Positions 18,111 to 27,567 of a DNA stretch of 64,000 nt are shown here, piece by piece; positions within the stretch are counted from its first letter, which is position 1; each line of letters starts with the position of its first letter. Source of the DNA: an uncultured Opitutia bacterium (GTDB lineage: Bacteria > Verrucomicrobiota > Verrucomicrobiia > Opitutales > UBA953); assembly GCA_945957395.1 (NCBI GenBank), contig CAMFKE010000001.1, forward strand, positions 62,001-126,000. Direction: 5' to 3'. Under the pieces are notes generated by a model. That model did not search any database. It saw nothing but the letters and a program-made list of their open reading frames with translations, and was not told where the DNA came from. The position numbers and the translations under genes were made by a program.

Positions 18111-20540
18111 TCAGCGCGCCTTGCTGGAACCCCCTTCGGACTCCTTTTCCAGGATGGCCAGGGTGGTCTTGAGCACGGTGTCGGGGTTGAGCGAGATGCT
18201 GTGTATGCCGTGTTCGACGAGGAATCGGGCGAACTCCGGGTAGTCGCTCGGCGCCTGGCCGCAGATGCCGATTTTGCGCCCCTTGGCCCGGCACACGGCG
18301 ATCACCTGCGCGATCATCTTCTTCACCGCCGCATTGCGCTCGTCGAACAGCGGGGCGACGACTTCGCTGTCGCGATCGACGCCCAGGATGAGCTGCGTGA
18401 GGTCGTTGGAGCCGATGCTGAAACCGTCGAAGATTTCGGCGAACTCCTCGGCGAGCACGACATTCGCGGGGATTTCGCACATGACATAGATTTCCAGACC
18501 GTTCTCGCCGCGCACCAGCCCGTGTTTGGCCATTTCGGCCTGCACGCGCCGGCCCTCCTCGACGGTGCGGCAGAAGGGGATCATGACCTTGAGATTGGTG
18601 AGGCCCATGTCCTCGCGCACTTTCTTGACCGCGCGGCACTCCAGCGCGAATCCGGCCTGGTAGCGCGGGTGGTAGTAGCGGCTGGCGCCGCGGAAGCCGA
18701 GCATCGGGTTCTCCTCGCCCGGCTCGTAGGGGCGGCCGCCCACCAGGTTGGCGTACTCGTTCGTCTTGAAGTCGCTCAGGCGCAGGATGACATCCTTCGG
18801 GTAAAACGCGGCGGCGAGCATGGCCACGCCCTGGGCGAGCTTGTCCACGAAGAACTCCGACTTGTCGGCGTACCCGGGCGTGAGCTTCTCGATGATGTCC
18901 TTGGCCTTCAGGTCGGTCAGCTTGTCAAAGTCGATGAGGGCGAGCGGGTGCGCCTTGATGTGCGTGGTGATGATGAACTCCATGCGCGCCAGACCCACGC
19001 CGTCGTTGGGCAGGAAACTCTGCGCGAACGCCTCGGCCGGGTTGGCGATGTTGAGCATCACCTGAGTGCGCGGACGCTTCAGGTCGCGCAGGTCGGTGCG
19101 CGTGACCTCGAACGGCTGCACGCCTTCGTAAACATAGCCCTCGTCGCCCTCGGCGCAGCTGACGGTGACCTCCTGCCCGTCCCGGATGCGCTCGGTGGCG
19201 TCGCCGCAGCCGACGATGGCGGGCACGCCCAGTTCCCGGCTCACGATGGCGGCGTGGCAGGTGCGCCCGCCGCGGTTCGTCACGATGGCGGAGGCCTTCT
19301 TCATGATCGGCTCCCAGTCGGGGTCGGTCTTGTCCGTCACCAGCACCTCGCCCTCCTTGAACTGCCCGATGTGTTCGGCGTTCAGGATGACGCGCGCCCT
19401 GCCGGCGGAGATCTTGCCGCCCACGCTGCGTCCGGTCGCCAGCACGGGCCCGCGCTGCCGCAGCTTGTAGGTCTCCATCACATCGGCGCCCTTGCGCGAC
19501 TCCACGGTCTCCGGGCGGGCCTGCACGATGAACAGCTCGCCGGTGACGCCGTCCTTGGCCCACTCGATGTCCATCGGCACGGGGCGCCCGCGGCGCGACG
19601 AGTAATGGTCTTCGATGAGGCAGGCCCAGCGGGCGAGGCGGAGGACCTCGTCATCCGTAAGAGCGAATCGGATACGGTCGGCTTCGGGGACGGGGATGTT
19701 TTTCACCATTTTCCCGCCCCCGGTGTCGCAGACCATCTTGAACTCCTTGGTGCCCGCCACCCTGTGCAGGATGGGCCGCTTGCCGGCCTTCAGCGTGGGC
19801 TTGAAGACATAGTATTCGTCGGGATTGACCGCCCCCTGCACGACGTTTTCGCCGAGGCCGTAGGCGGCGTTGATGAGCACCGCGTCGCGGAAGCCGGTTT
19901 CGGTGTCCAGGGTGAACATGACGCCGCTGCAGGCGAGGTCGGCGCGCACCATGCGTTGGACGCCGACGCTGAGGGCGACCTGGAAATGATCGAATCCCTT
20001 GTCCACGCGGTAGCTGATGGCGCGGTCGGTGAAGAGGGAGGCGAAGCAGCGCTTGCAGGAGTCCAACAAAGGGATTTCGCCCTGCACATTCAGGTAGGTT
20101 TCCTGCTGCCCGGCGAAGCTTGCGTCGGGCAGGTCCTCGGCGGTGGCGGAGGAGCGCACCGCCACGTCGGCGGCGCGCGGGAGGCCCTCGCCGAGTTTCG
20201 CGTAGGCGGCGCGGATGGCGTCCTGCAGGTCGTCCGGGAGTCTCGCCTCCAGGATGGCGTGGCGCACGAGGCCGCCGCAGCGGCTGAGCGCGGCCATGTC
20301 GCGCGTGTCGAGTCCGGCGAGAATCTCGTGGATGCGCCCGTCGAGCCCGGCCGAGCGGATGAAGTGGCGGTAGCCTTCGGCGGTGATGGCGAATCCGTTG
20401 GGCACGGCCACGCCCATGGGGGCGAGCTCGCGGTACATTTCGCCGAGCGAGGCGTTCTTGCCTCCCACAAGCGGCACATCGCCGATGGAGAGGTCGACAA
20501 ACCAACGGATGAAGGGGCTGTCGGAGGCGGAGGAATTCAT
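18111..20540 (-). CDS. ppsA: Phosphoenolpyruvate synthase (pyruvate, water dikinase)
   Basis: Makes phosphoenolpyruvate from pyruvate and ATP, giving AMP and phosphate, for gluconeogenesis. 809 residues, close to E. coli PpsA (792). The N-terminal ATP-grasp part opens with IGDVPLVGGKNASLGEMY and includes FAGQQETYLNV. The mobile phospho-His domain has GGRTCHAAIVSRELGVPAIVG (read across the central His). The C-terminal TIM barrel has MLGFRGASRYYHP, SNDLTQLILGVDRDS and IGICGQAPSDYPEF. The start is the ATG at 20540. It is transcribed on its own, with 235 bases upstream to the CoA-transferase stop and 114 bases downstream to the formate dehydrogenase start. Confidence 0.97.
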   Translation of the reverse strand: MNSSASDSPFIRWFVDLSIGDVPLVGGKNASLGEMYRELAPMGVAVPNGFAITAEGYRHFIRSAGLDGRIHEILAGLDTRDMAALSRCGGLVRHAILEARLPDDLQDAIRAAYAKLGEGLPRAADVAVRSSATAEDLPDASFAGQQETYLNVQGEIPLLDSCKRCFASLFTDRAISYRVDKGFDHFQVALSVGVQRMVRADLACSGVMFTLDTETGFRDAVLINAAYGLGENVVQGAVNPDEYYVFKPTLKAGKRPILHRVAGTKEFKMVCDTGGGKMVKNIPVPEADRIRFALTDDEVLRLARWACLIEDHYSSRRGRPVPMDIEWAKDGVTGELFIVQARPETVESRKGADVMETYKLRQRGPVLATGRSVGGKISAGRARVILNAEHIGQFKEGEVLVTDKTDPDWEPIMKKASAIVTNRGGRTCHAAIVSRELGVPAIVGCGDATERIRDGQEVTVSCAEGDEGYVYEGVQPFEVTRTDLRDLKRPRTQVMLNIANPAEAFAQSFLPNDGVGLARMEFIITTHIKAHPLALIDFDKLTDLKAKDIIEKLTPGYADKSEFFVDKLAQGVAMLAAAFYPKDVILRLSDFKTNEYANLVGGRPYEPGEENPMLGFRGASRYYHPRYQAGFALECRAVKKVREDMGLTNLKVMIPFCRTVEEGRRVQAEMAKHGLVRGENGLEIYVMCEIPANVVLAEEFAEIFDGFSIGSNDLTQLILGVDRDSEVVAPLFDERNAAVKKMIAQVIAVCRAKGRKIGICGQAPSDYPEFARFLVEHGIHSISLNPDTVLKTTLAILEKESEGGSSKAR

Positions 20541-20719
20541 GGCGGTAGTCGGGTTGAAATGGGCCCGCCGGGTAATTCACCCCTGCGGGAACTCCGCGCA
20601 GTGTGCCTCCTCGCGGGGGCAATAACGAAGCGATTTCCGGGCGGCCCGGTTTTTGATAGATAAGGAACGACCGCCTCCCGCTTGCTTCCGCCTCGGCGCC
20701 GGGCCCGCTCGGGGCGCGC

Positions 20720-20752
20720 AAAAAAAAGGCGGCCCCGTGAGGGAGCCGCCTT
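20720..20752 (-). terminator. Rho-independent terminator after CoA-transferase gene
   Basis: The stem 20726-20733 with 20745-20752 is extended by CCC/GGG inside, with a GTGA loop. On the minus strand it is followed by a run of eight T. It lies 24 bases past the stop at 20776. Confidence 0.85.
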
Positions 20753-20775
20753 GGAATGAAGGGCAGGGGAGCGCC

Positions 20776-22260
20776 TTAGGCTTCCTTGCGCATGTCGCCC
20801 GTCTCCTGGAGACGCTTGTGCAGGCGCCAGGCGATGTCGGGGTGCTGGAAGTGGTGGCCGTCCGGGGCCATGCGCACGGTCTCGCGAAGGATGTCGCGGT
20901 ACATCGGGTGGGCGCACTTCTCGATGATGAGCTCGGCGCGCTGGCGCGGGTCCTTGCCGCGAAGGTCGGCCACGCCCTGTTCGGTCGCGACGATCTGCAC
21001 GGAGTGCTCGCTGTGGTCCATGTGCGAGACGAGGGGCACCACGGTGCTGATCTTGCCGTCCTTCTGGATGGAGGGGCAGGTGAAGATCGACAGGTAGGCG
21101 TTGCGGGCGAAGTCGCCGGAGCCGCCGAGGCCGTTCATGACGCTCTTGCCCAGCACGTGCGTGCTGTTGACGTTGCCGCCCAGGTCGAGCTCCAGCGCGG
21201 TGTTCACCGCGATGAGGCCGAGGCGACGGATGACTTCCGGGCTGTTGGAGATTTCCTGGGGGCGAAGCACCGTGCGACCGAGGTAGAACTTACGGTCGGT
21301 GTAGTAGTCGGCCAGCATCTTGGGCGAGAGCGCCAGGGCGGTGCCGCTGGCGAAGCGGATGCGCTCCTTGGCCATGAGGCCGATGACGGAGTCCTGGATG
21401 ACCTCGGAGTAGAGCTGGAAGGCGGGCACGTCGGGGTTGGCACCCATGGCGCCGAGCACGGCGTTGGCGATGTTGCCCACGCCGGACTGCACGGGGAGGA
21501 ACTCCTTGGGGATGCGGCCGATGCGCAGCTCCTGCGCGAGGAATTCGGCGACATTCTGACCGATCTTGTCGGTGACGGCGTCGGTTTCGGAGAACTCGGC
21601 GACCTCGTCGCACTTGTTGCCGTACACGATGCCGGCGATCTTTTCCGGCGGGATGCGCAGCCAGGCTTCGCCGATGCGATCGCTCACGGTGCGAATCATG
21701 ATCGGCTCGCGGTGGGGCGGGTCGAGGGGCTCGTAGATGTCGTGCAGGCCGCGGATGTCGGTCGGGTGATAGTTGTTCACCTCGATGATGATCTTGTCGG
21801 CCATGCGCGCCATGGTGGGCGAGATACCCACGGAGGTCGTGGGGATGGCGCAGCCGTCGGCGTGGATTTCGGCGACTTCGATGAAGGCCCAGTTGATCTT
21901 GGGAAGGGCGCCGATGCGCACGCTCTGGGCGACGCCCGAGAGGTGCATGTCGAAATAGGCGGTGCGGCCTTCATTGATGGCCTTGCGCAGGGTGGCGTCC
22001 GACTGGTACGGGGTGCGCCAGGCGACCGCGTTGGCGCCGGCGAGCACGCCGTCGCAGGAGGGGCCGGTGGAGGCGCCGGTGATCACGCCAAGCTTGAAGT
22101 CGCGTCCGGCGGCCTGTTCAGCCTTGGCCTTGCGCGCGATGGCGGGGGCGGTGAACTTGGCGGAGCCGGCGGAGGTGAATCCGGTGAAGGCCACGGTCTG
22201 GCCGTGCTGAACTAGCGCGGCGGCTTCATCGGGGGTCAGGGTCGGGAACGGTAACGACAT
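20776..22260 (-). CDS. Acetyl-CoA hydrolase / succinate CoA-transferase family enzyme
   Basis: 494 residues, the size of class I CoA-transferases of the Ach1/Cat1/AarC group. These move CoA between acetate, succinate or propionate by a glutamyl-CoA intermediate. Features are GQTVAFTGFTSAGSAK near the N-terminus, VITGASTGPSCDG, AIPTTSVGISPTMARMAD, PVQSGVGNIANAVLGAMG, LYSEVIQDSVIGLM (Glu expected as the catalytic nucleophile by family comparison), GLGGSGDFARNAYLSIF and EQGVADLRGKDPRQRAE. The acid substrate cannot be read from sequence; acetate-succinate or propionate-succinate exchange fits a fermenter best. It is monocistronic, with its own terminator and a palindrome in the upstream region. 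Confidence 0.9.
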   Translation of the reverse strand: MSLPFPTLTPDEAAALVQHGQTVAFTGFTSAGSAKFTAPAIARKAKAEQAAGRDFKLGVITGASTGPSCDGVLAGANAVAWRTPYQSDATLRKAINEGRTAYFDMHLSGVAQSVRIGALPKINWAFIEVAEIHADGCAIPTTSVGISPTMARMADKIIIEVNNYHPTDIRGLHDIYEPLDPPHREPIMIRTVSDRIGEAWLRIPPEKIAGIVYGNKCDEVAEFSETDAVTDKIGQNVAEFLAQELRIGRIPKEFLPVQSGVGNIANAVLGAMGANPDVPAFQLYSEVIQDSVIGLMAKERIRFASGTALALSPKMLADYYTDRKFYLGRTVLRPQEISNSPEVIRRLGLIAVNTALELDLGGNVNSTHVLGKSVMNGLGGSGDFARNAYLSIFTCPSIQKDGKISTVVPLVSHMDHSEHSVQIVATEQGVADLRGKDPRQRAELIIEKCAHPMYRDILRETVRMAPDGHHFQHPDIAWRLHKRLQETGDMRKEA

Positions 22261-22344
22261 GGTGGTGGGTCTTTTACTATGGATTATTTCACACCCAATT
22301 CAATTTTTCCTCCAGTAAGAGTTCACAGCGGGCAAGGTTTTGCT

Positions 22345-22361
22345 GATTAGTGAAACTAATC
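22345..22361. promoter_or_regulatory. Palindrome upstream of CoA-transferase gene, possible operator
   Basis: The palindrome GATTAGT-GAA-ACTAATC lies about 85 bases before the start at 22260 on the minus strand. It is nested inside a second inverted repeat, GTTCAC (22321-22326) and GTGAAC (22379-22384). The region is AT-rich relative to its surroundings. It could bind a dimeric regulator. No regulator gene is adjacent. Confidence 0.4.
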
Positions 22362-22502
22362 TTGCGCCGGGTAATAGAGTGAACCGGTCATGGGGGCGGG
22401 GTGAGTCGGCCCGGGTGGGAGGGGATGGGTGAATCGGGTTGGGGTAGGGACAAAAAGTCAGCCGGCGGGGCTGTGCGTACTTAATAATAAGGCGGGGCTC
22501 GC

Positions 22503-23699
22503 TCATAAGCCCAAGGCCACGCCGAGAAGCCCTTGGAAGAGTCCGTTGCTTAGCGCTACGCCGGGTCCGGTGATTCCGGCCGATGCCAGCGTTTTTGCGG
22601 TTTGCTCGGGAGCGTCGCCGAGCGGCCAGTGATGCCAGTAGTCGAACAGGTCCCTGTCGGACGCCGCGCAGGCCCACGGCAGGAGCGCATCGGCCACGAG
22701 CGTGTCCAGCCGCGTGCCGCCCACCGTGCCGGCCAGTTTCTCCTCGGCCAGCGTGAGGCGCAGCGCTGCGAGCCCGGCCGCCTTGCGGAAGGCCGTCGTG
22801 TCGTGGCCGGATGTTTCCGCATGGGGCAGCGCAATCAGGAACTCCAAGGCTTCGGTCGGCCAGTCGGGCCTGCGCCGGGCCAGTTCGCCGTAGGCGCGAA
22901 GCCGGTTTCTGGGGTGGTTGGCCGGCCGCACCCCGGAGAGTTTCCACGCTCCGCGCATGGAGTGGTAAAGCGTGTCGGCGTCGAGCCCGGCGAAGTCTGC
23001 CAGGTCGTGCCGGCGCGACAGGTCGGCCATGGGGGCCCGGTTGCGGCGAAGCCCCAGCGTTTCCAGGAAAAGCCGGTGCGCGGTGCGTTCGCGGCCCTCG
23101 GTCCGGATGCGATGTCGGGCGAAGCTCACCTTGCATTCCCACCGGCTGCGCGCGGCCCGCGCCAGCCGCTCCCGGCGCAATTCGGGCGCGAGGGATGCAA
23201 TGTGCTCCAGCACGGGGTCGAACCCCGGGCGGCGCTCGCCGCGCAGCAGGGCGTCCTCCGCCGCCGCGCTTTCCAGGTCATCGGGCAGGTGCGGCAGCAG
23301 CACGACCGTTTCCGGTTCGCGGCCATTGCTGGTGCGCACAGGCGAGCCGCCGATCGTCGGGGGAAATACCAGGAGGTGCAGAGCCACCCCGTCGAACGCC
23401 GGGTCGCGGTCGTGTCCGTGGGCTCTCCAGTCTTCACGGTAGAAGTGGATTTCCGCATCGCCGCTCATGCGCGCGCCGTCGAGTTCCCACACGGCCCCGA
23501 GGAAATCAGGGCCTTCGTGCGTGTTGGGCCTGCCCGGGTGCGCCAGCCGCAAAAGCCGCCCGGACAGCGTGCGCATGGGGGTCCCCAGGAAGACGCCCTT
23601 GGCCCAGAGCCGTTGGACGATTTTCTCCGAGATATGCACGGGGCCGTACGGTCCCGTGATCTCGGCAAGGCATTCGGCTTCTTGAATCGACTGGCGCAT
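22503..23699 (-). CDS. DUF2851 family protein
   Basis: 398 residues from the ATG at 23699; the frame is open to 23855 but family-like sequence begins here. It matches the DUF2851 pattern: VQRLWAKGVFLG, LRLAHPGRPNTHEGPDFLGA, MSGDAEIHFYREDWRAHGHD, FDGVALHLLVF. The C-terminal half is helical and ends with a conserved-looking GDAPEQTAKTLASAGITGPG. The His/Asp/Glu-rich N-terminal half (GDAEIHFYREDW) looks nuclease-like, but this is only an impression. Function is unknown. It is known to me mainly from Bacteroidota and Verrucomicrobiota. It is divergent from groES, with 366 bases between. Confidence 0.8.
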   Translation of the reverse strand: MRQSIQEAECLAEITGPYGPVHISEKIVQRLWAKGVFLGTPMRTLSGRLLRLAHPGRPNTHEGPDFLGAVWELDGARMSGDAEIHFYREDWRAHGHDRDPAFDGVALHLLVFPPTIGGSPVRTSNGREPETVVLLPHLPDDLESAAAEDALLRGERRPGFDPVLEHIASLAPELRRERLARAARSRWECKVSFARHRIRTEGRERTAHRLFLETLGLRRNRAPMADLSRRHDLADFAGLDADTLYHSMRGAWKLSGVRPANHPRNRLRAYGELARRRPDWPTEALEFLIALPHAETSGHDTTAFRKAAGLAALRLTLAEEKLAGTVGGTRLDTLVADALLPWACAASDRDLFDYWHHWPLGDAPEQTAKTLASAGITGPGVALSNGLFQGLLGVALGL

Positions 23700-23962
23700 C
23701 GGTCGAATAGTTGGGGGTTGATCAGCTGCCGCTCCGCCGAAATGCCGGGGAGCATGTGTGACGGAAGCGGAATTTGCCGCCCGTGCAACGCGTGGGTCGA
23801 GTGAGCGGGTGTGGCGGGCCGGCCTCGTCGCGAGTGTCCCATCGCCCTGTGACACGGTGTGACAACGCGGCGCGTCTTTACGGGCGCCCCGGGCGTCGCC
23901 GGCGGCGCTTTCGGTCGGTTTTTTGCTCCTTTTTGTCCATAAGTCGTTGGTTTAAGGGAGGA

Positions 23963-24042
23963 TGGGTTTAAATCGGGGCGCTCCGGCATCGGCCTTGCAA
24001 AACCCCGTGGCGTCGCATCCTGCGGCACCTTCTTTAAACCCA
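23963..24042. promoter_or_regulatory. Inverted repeat spanning the groES 5' region
   Basis: TGGGTTTAAA (23963-23972) and its exact reverse complement TTTAAACCCA (24033-24042) are separated by 60 bases, ending 23 bases before the groES ATG. The 366-base gap from 23700 to 24065 has no gene. I found no CIRCE element (TTAGCACTC/GAGTGCTAA) in it. The repeat could be a paired operator or an RNA stem for heat-shock control. Confidence 0.4.
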
Positions 24043-24065
24043 ACCACCAGCAAACACTCCGCACC

Positions 24066-24362
24066 ATGGCCACGCCCAACATCCGCCCCCTCGGCGACCG
24101 CGTTCTCATTCAGCGCATTGAAGCCGCCGAAGAAATCAAGGGAGGCATCATCATCCCCGACTCCGCCAAGGAAAAGCCCCTCGAAGCCAAGGTCATCGCC
24201 CTGGGCACCGGCAAGACCGACAAGGACGGCAAGGCCGTCGCCTTCGACGTGAAGGTCGGCGACACCGTGCTCATCGGCAAGTACGCCGGCACCGAGGTGA
24301 AGGTCGGCGACTCCGCCTACCTCCTCCTGCGCGAAGAGGAAATCCTCGCCATCGTCGGCTAA
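24066..24362 (+). CDS. groES: Co-chaperonin GroES
   Basis: 98 residues. Heptameric lid of the GroEL folding chamber in the cytoplasm. The signature is [19 protein letters not shown] at the start, then the mobile loop [14 protein letters not shown], which binds GroEL, and [18 protein letters not shown]. The ATG at 24066 fits the family. The gene is 125 bases ahead of groL on the same strand, in the usual operon order. The intergenic stretch has no terminator that I can see, so the two are probably one transcript. Confidence 0.98.
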   Translation: MATPNIRPLGDRVLIQRIEAAEEIKGGIIIPDSAKEKPLEAKVIALGTGKTDKDGKAVAFDVKVGDTVLIGKYAGTEVKVGDSAYLLLREEEILAIVG

Positions 24363-24487
24363 GCGCCTTGGCGCGTGAGAGAGGAAGAAAGTAAGCGGTA
24401 CGAAAGTTCTTCACCGCCCTTTTCCGCCTCATCTCGCACGCCACCGTTTCCACACCTCTCTTTCTCACTCCTCACTCGTTTTATATC

Positions 24488-26116
24488 ATGGCTAAGAAGC
24501 AGCTCGTTTTTGATGAACAGGCCCGCCGCCGCGTCCTCGCCGGCGTCTCCACCCTCGCCAAGGCCGTCAAGGTCACGCTCGGTCCCAAAGGCCGCAACGT
24601 GATGATCGACAAGAAGTTCGGCGCCCCCAAGGTGACCAAGGACGGCGTGTCCGTCGCCAAGGAGATCGAACTCAAGGACCCCTACGAGAACATGGGCGCC
24701 CAGATGGTGCGCGAAGTGGCCTCCAAGACCGCCGACAAGGCCGGTGACGGCACCACCACCGCGACCGTCCTCGCCGAAGCCATCTACAAGGAAGGCCTCA
24801 AGTCCGTCGCCGCCGGCGCCAACCCGATCTTCGTCAAGCGCGGCATCGACAAGGCCGTCGAGGCCTCCGTCAAGGAGCTCGCCGTCATCGCCAAGAAGGT
24901 GAAGAACCGCGACGAGATCAAGCAGGTCGCCACCGTCTCCGCCAACTGGGATTCCGACATCGGCGAGATCATCGCCGAGGCCATGGACAAGGTCGGCAAG
25001 GACGGCACCATCACCGTCGAGGAAGCCAAGACCATCGAGACCACCCTCGATGTCGTCGAAGGCATGCAGTTCGACAAGGGCTACCTCTCCCCCTACTTCT
25101 CCACCAACGCCGAGACCCTCGAGGCCGTTCTCGAAGACGCCTACATCCTGCTCTTCGAAAAGAAGGTCACCTCGATGAAGGACCTCCTGCCCATCCTGCA
25201 GGAAGTCGCCAAGTCCTCCAAGCCCCTCCTCATCATCGCCGAGGACATCGAAGGCGAAGCCCTCGCCACCCTCGTGGTGAACAAGATCCGCGGCACCATC
25301 AACGTGTGCGCCGTGAAGGCTCCCGGCTTCGGCGATCGCCGCAAGGCCATGATGGAAGACCTCGCCGTGCTCACCGGCGGCGTGTTCATCACCGAAGACC
25401 TCGGCCGCAAGCTCGAGTCCGTCAAGGTCGCCGACCTCGGCCGCGCCAAGCGCGTCGTGGTGGACAAGGAAAACACCACCATCATCGAAGGCGCCGGCAA
25501 GGCCGCCGACATCCAGGGCCGCGTGAAGCTCATCCGCCGCCAGATCGACGAGACCACCTCCGACTACGACAAGGAGAAGCTCCAGGAGCGCCTCGCCAAG
25601 CTCGCCGGCGGCGTGGCCGTCATCCATGTCGGTGCCGCCACCGAGACCGAGCTCAAGGAAAAGAAGGACCGCGTTGATGACGCCCTGCACGCCACCCGCG
25701 CGGCCGTCGAGGAAGGCATCGTCGCCGGCGGCGGCGTCGCCCTCCTGCGCACCGTCAAGGCCATCGACACCGTGATCGCCAAGCTCGAAGGCGACGAGAA
25801 GACCGGCGCCCAGATCGTGCGCAAGGCCATCGAGGAGCCCCTCCGCTGCCTGTGCGCCAACGCCGGCGTCGAAGGCTCCCTGATCGTCCAGGAAGTGCTC
25901 AAGACCCAGGGCAACATCGGCTACAATGTCGCCACCGACAAGCACGAGGACCTCGTGGCCGCCGGCGTGGTGGACCCCGCCAAGGTGACCCGCACCGCCC
26001 TCGTGAACGCCTCGTCCGTGGCCGGCCTGCTGCTGACCACCGAGTGCCTCATCACCGACATCCCGGAAGATGTGAAGCTCCCCGCCGCCCCCGGCGGCGA
26101 AGGCATGGACTACTAA
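24488..26116 (+). CDS. groL: Chaperonin GroEL
   Basis: 542 residues. ATP-driven folding chamber. Seen: [34 protein letters not shown] (ATP site with the catalytic DGTTT), [34 protein letters not shown] and [16 protein letters not shown]. The C-terminus is GGEGMDY rather than the repeated GGM tail of many GroELs. That tail normally lines the chamber floor, and divergent short tails are common in second copies and in some phyla. The start is the ATG at 24488 after an AT-rich TTTTATATC. A strong terminator follows 70 bases after the stop. Confidence 0.98.
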   Translation: MAKKQLVFDEQARRRVLAGVSTLAKAVKVTLGPKGRNVMIDKKFGAPKVTKDGVSVAKEIELKDPYENMGAQMVREVASKTADKAGDGTTTATVLAEAIYKEGLKSVAAGANPIFVKRGIDKAVEASVKELAVIAKKVKNRDEIKQVATVSANWDSDIGEIIAEAMDKVGKDGTITVEEAKTIETTLDVVEGMQFDKGYLSPYFSTNAETLEAVLEDAYILLFEKKVTSMKDLLPILQEVAKSSKPLLIIAEDIEGEALATLVVNKIRGTINVCAVKAPGFGDRRKAMMEDLAVLTGGVFITEDLGRKLESVKVADLGRAKRVVVDKENTTIIEGAGKAADIQGRVKLIRRQIDETTSDYDKEKLQERLAKLAGGVAVIHVGAATETELKEKKDRVDDALHATRAAVEEGIVAGGGVALLRTVKAIDTVIAKLEGDEKTGAQIVRKAIEEPLRCLCANAGVEGSLIVQEVLKTQGNIGYNVATDKHEDLVAAGVVDPAKVTRTALVNASSVAGLLLTTECLITDIPEDVKLPAAPGGEGMDY

Positions 26117-26186
26117 GGTAGTCCGCGATAGGCGCCGGGCCATGGACTGTGTGAATGGTCCGCGGACCGGATCCTATCTCTCCCAA

Positions 26187-26220
26187 CGACGCCGCCCCTC
26201 ACCGGGCGGCGTCGCTTTTT
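26187..26220 (+). terminator. Rho-independent terminator after groESL
   Basis: An 11-bp perfect stem (26187-26197 with 26204-26214) with a 6-base loop CTCACC, followed by CTTTTT. Confidence 0.9.
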
Positions 26221-26303
26221 CCCAAGGACGCGTCGGCGACGGGGCGCTCGCGCCCATGCTCTTCGCCCTTGGCGCGCGGCCGGCATTTCGCCTTACTGCG
26301 CGC

Positions 26304-26585
26304 ATGTCCGCCTCCGTTTATCATTTGGAAGTCTGGTTTTCCGGCCGCGTGCAGGGCGTGGGCTTCCGCGCGCGAGTCATGGACATGGCCCGCGCCTTCG
26401 AGGTGACCGGCCGCGTGGCGAACCTCGACGACGGGCGCGTGTACCTGTTCGCCGAAGGGCGCGAGCGCGAGGTGGCCGACTTCCTTGATTCCATCGAGGC
26501 CGCGATGCCCGCCTACATCCGCGGCGTGGAATCCAAGGCCGGGGCCGGCCCCCGCCGCCACTCCGATTTCCTTATCGCCCGCTGA
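26304..26585 (+). CDS. Acylphosphatase
   Basis: 93 residues, the normal size for this small enzyme, which hydrolyses carboxyl-phosphate bonds. The catalytic motif FSGRVQGVGFRARV carries the active-site Arg, and VTGRVANLDDGRVYLFAEG carries the catalytic Asn. The C-terminal strand SDFLIAR is typical. The ATG at 26304 is chosen because homologues start just before the first strand (YHLEVWFSG); in-frame codons upstream run into the groESL terminator. It lies 40 bases ahead of an ABC transporter ATPase gene. Confidence 0.92.
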   Translation: MSASVYHLEVWFSGRVQGVGFRARVMDMARAFEVTGRVANLDDGRVYLFAEGREREVADFLDSIEAAMPAYIRGVESKAGAGPRRHSDFLIAR

Positions 26586-26625
26586 ACCCGCGGCCCGCCC
26601 TAGCAACGACCTTTGTCCTGAAAAA

Positions 26626-27492
26626 ATGAATACCCCCGTGCCCGCCGTCGAGATCACCGGCCTGGTGAAGGATTTTCGCATCGGACTGCGCGGCGCCAAG
26701 GTGCGCGCGGTGGACGGCCTCACGCTCAGCATCCCCGAGGGCGGCGTGTACGGGATGCTCGGGCCCAACGGCTGCGGCAAGAGCACCACGCTCAAGGTCG
26801 TGCTCGGACTGCTTCGCCCCACGCGCGGCGAGTGCCGCGTGTTCGGCCTTCCCGCCGATTCCCCGGAGGCGCGCTCCCAGGTCGGGTTCCTGCCCGAGGG
26901 CCCCTTCTTTCACAAACACCTCTCCGGCCGCGAGTTCGTCCGCTATTGCGCGCGCCTCAGCGGCGTCTCCGCCAAGGCCTCCGTCGAGGCCGCGGACCGC
27001 GCGCTCGCCCTCGTCGGCCTTGCCGGCGCAGCGGATCGGCGCGTGGGCACCTACTCGCGCGGCATGCTTCAGCGACTCGGCGTCGCGCAGGCCGTGGCGC
27101 ACGATCCGCGCCTGGTCATCCTCGACGAGCCCACGGCCGCCGTGGACCCGGTCGGGGCCGCCGCCATGGCCGGCATCATCCGCGACCTGAGCGCGCGCGG
27201 GAAGACCGTCATCCTGTGCTCGCACCTGCTCGGACAGGTCGAGGAGGTTTGTGACCGCGTGGCGGTCATGGACCGCGGCAAGCTCGTGCTGGAAGGTTCG
27301 CTCGACGCCGTGCTCACCCGGCCCGGCCGCACGCTGCTGGAGGTCGAGAATCTCTCCGATGCCGCCCGCGAGGCCGCGCGCGCCGCGCTCGCCGCGCACG
27401 GCGCCGAACTCGTGGGCGTGTCGCACCCGCGCGATTCGCTCGACCGCATCTTCCTCGACCGGCTCTCCGGCGAAAGCCGTCACGGGAGCTGA
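26626..27492 (+). CDS. ABC transporter ATP-binding protein (ABC-2/GldA-like exporter)
   Basis: 288 residues. Walker A GPNGCGKST, Q-loop region QVGFLPEGPFFHKHLSG, signature YSRGMLQRLG, Walker B LVILDEPTAAVDP and switch His in LCSHLL. The arrangement and the C-terminal extension after DRGKLVLEGSLDAVL resemble GldA/NosF-like ATPases, which pair with a single ABC-2 permease. The start is the ATG at 26626, set after an A-run (GAAAAAATG). The neighbour 75 bases downstream is such a permease, and a TPR protein gene overlaps the permease by one base. The three form a unit. Substrate unknown. Confidence 0.92.
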   Translation: MNTPVPAVEITGLVKDFRIGLRGAKVRAVDGLTLSIPEGGVYGMLGPNGCGKSTTLKVVLGLLRPTRGECRVFGLPADSPEARSQVGFLPEGPFFHKHLSGREFVRYCARLSGVSAKASVEAADRALALVGLAGAADRRVGTYSRGMLQRLGVAQAVAHDPRLVILDEPTAAVDPVGAAAMAGIIRDLSARGKTVILCSHLLGQVEEVCDRVAVMDRGKLVLEGSLDAVLTRPGRTLLEVENLSDAAREAARAALAAHGAELVGVSHPRDSLDRIFLDRLSGESRHGS

Positions 27493-27567
27493 TGTCCCCA
27501 AAGCCCGGCGACACCCCGGCTTCCTCGTAGCTCCCGCTCCTTCCATTTCCCGCTTCCCGACCCGAGC

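Noticed and set aside
23700-24065. CIRCE element or heat-shock sigma promoter before groES
   Set aside because: Neither TTAGCACTC/GAGTGCTAA nor a CTTGAA-type box with proper spacing was found.
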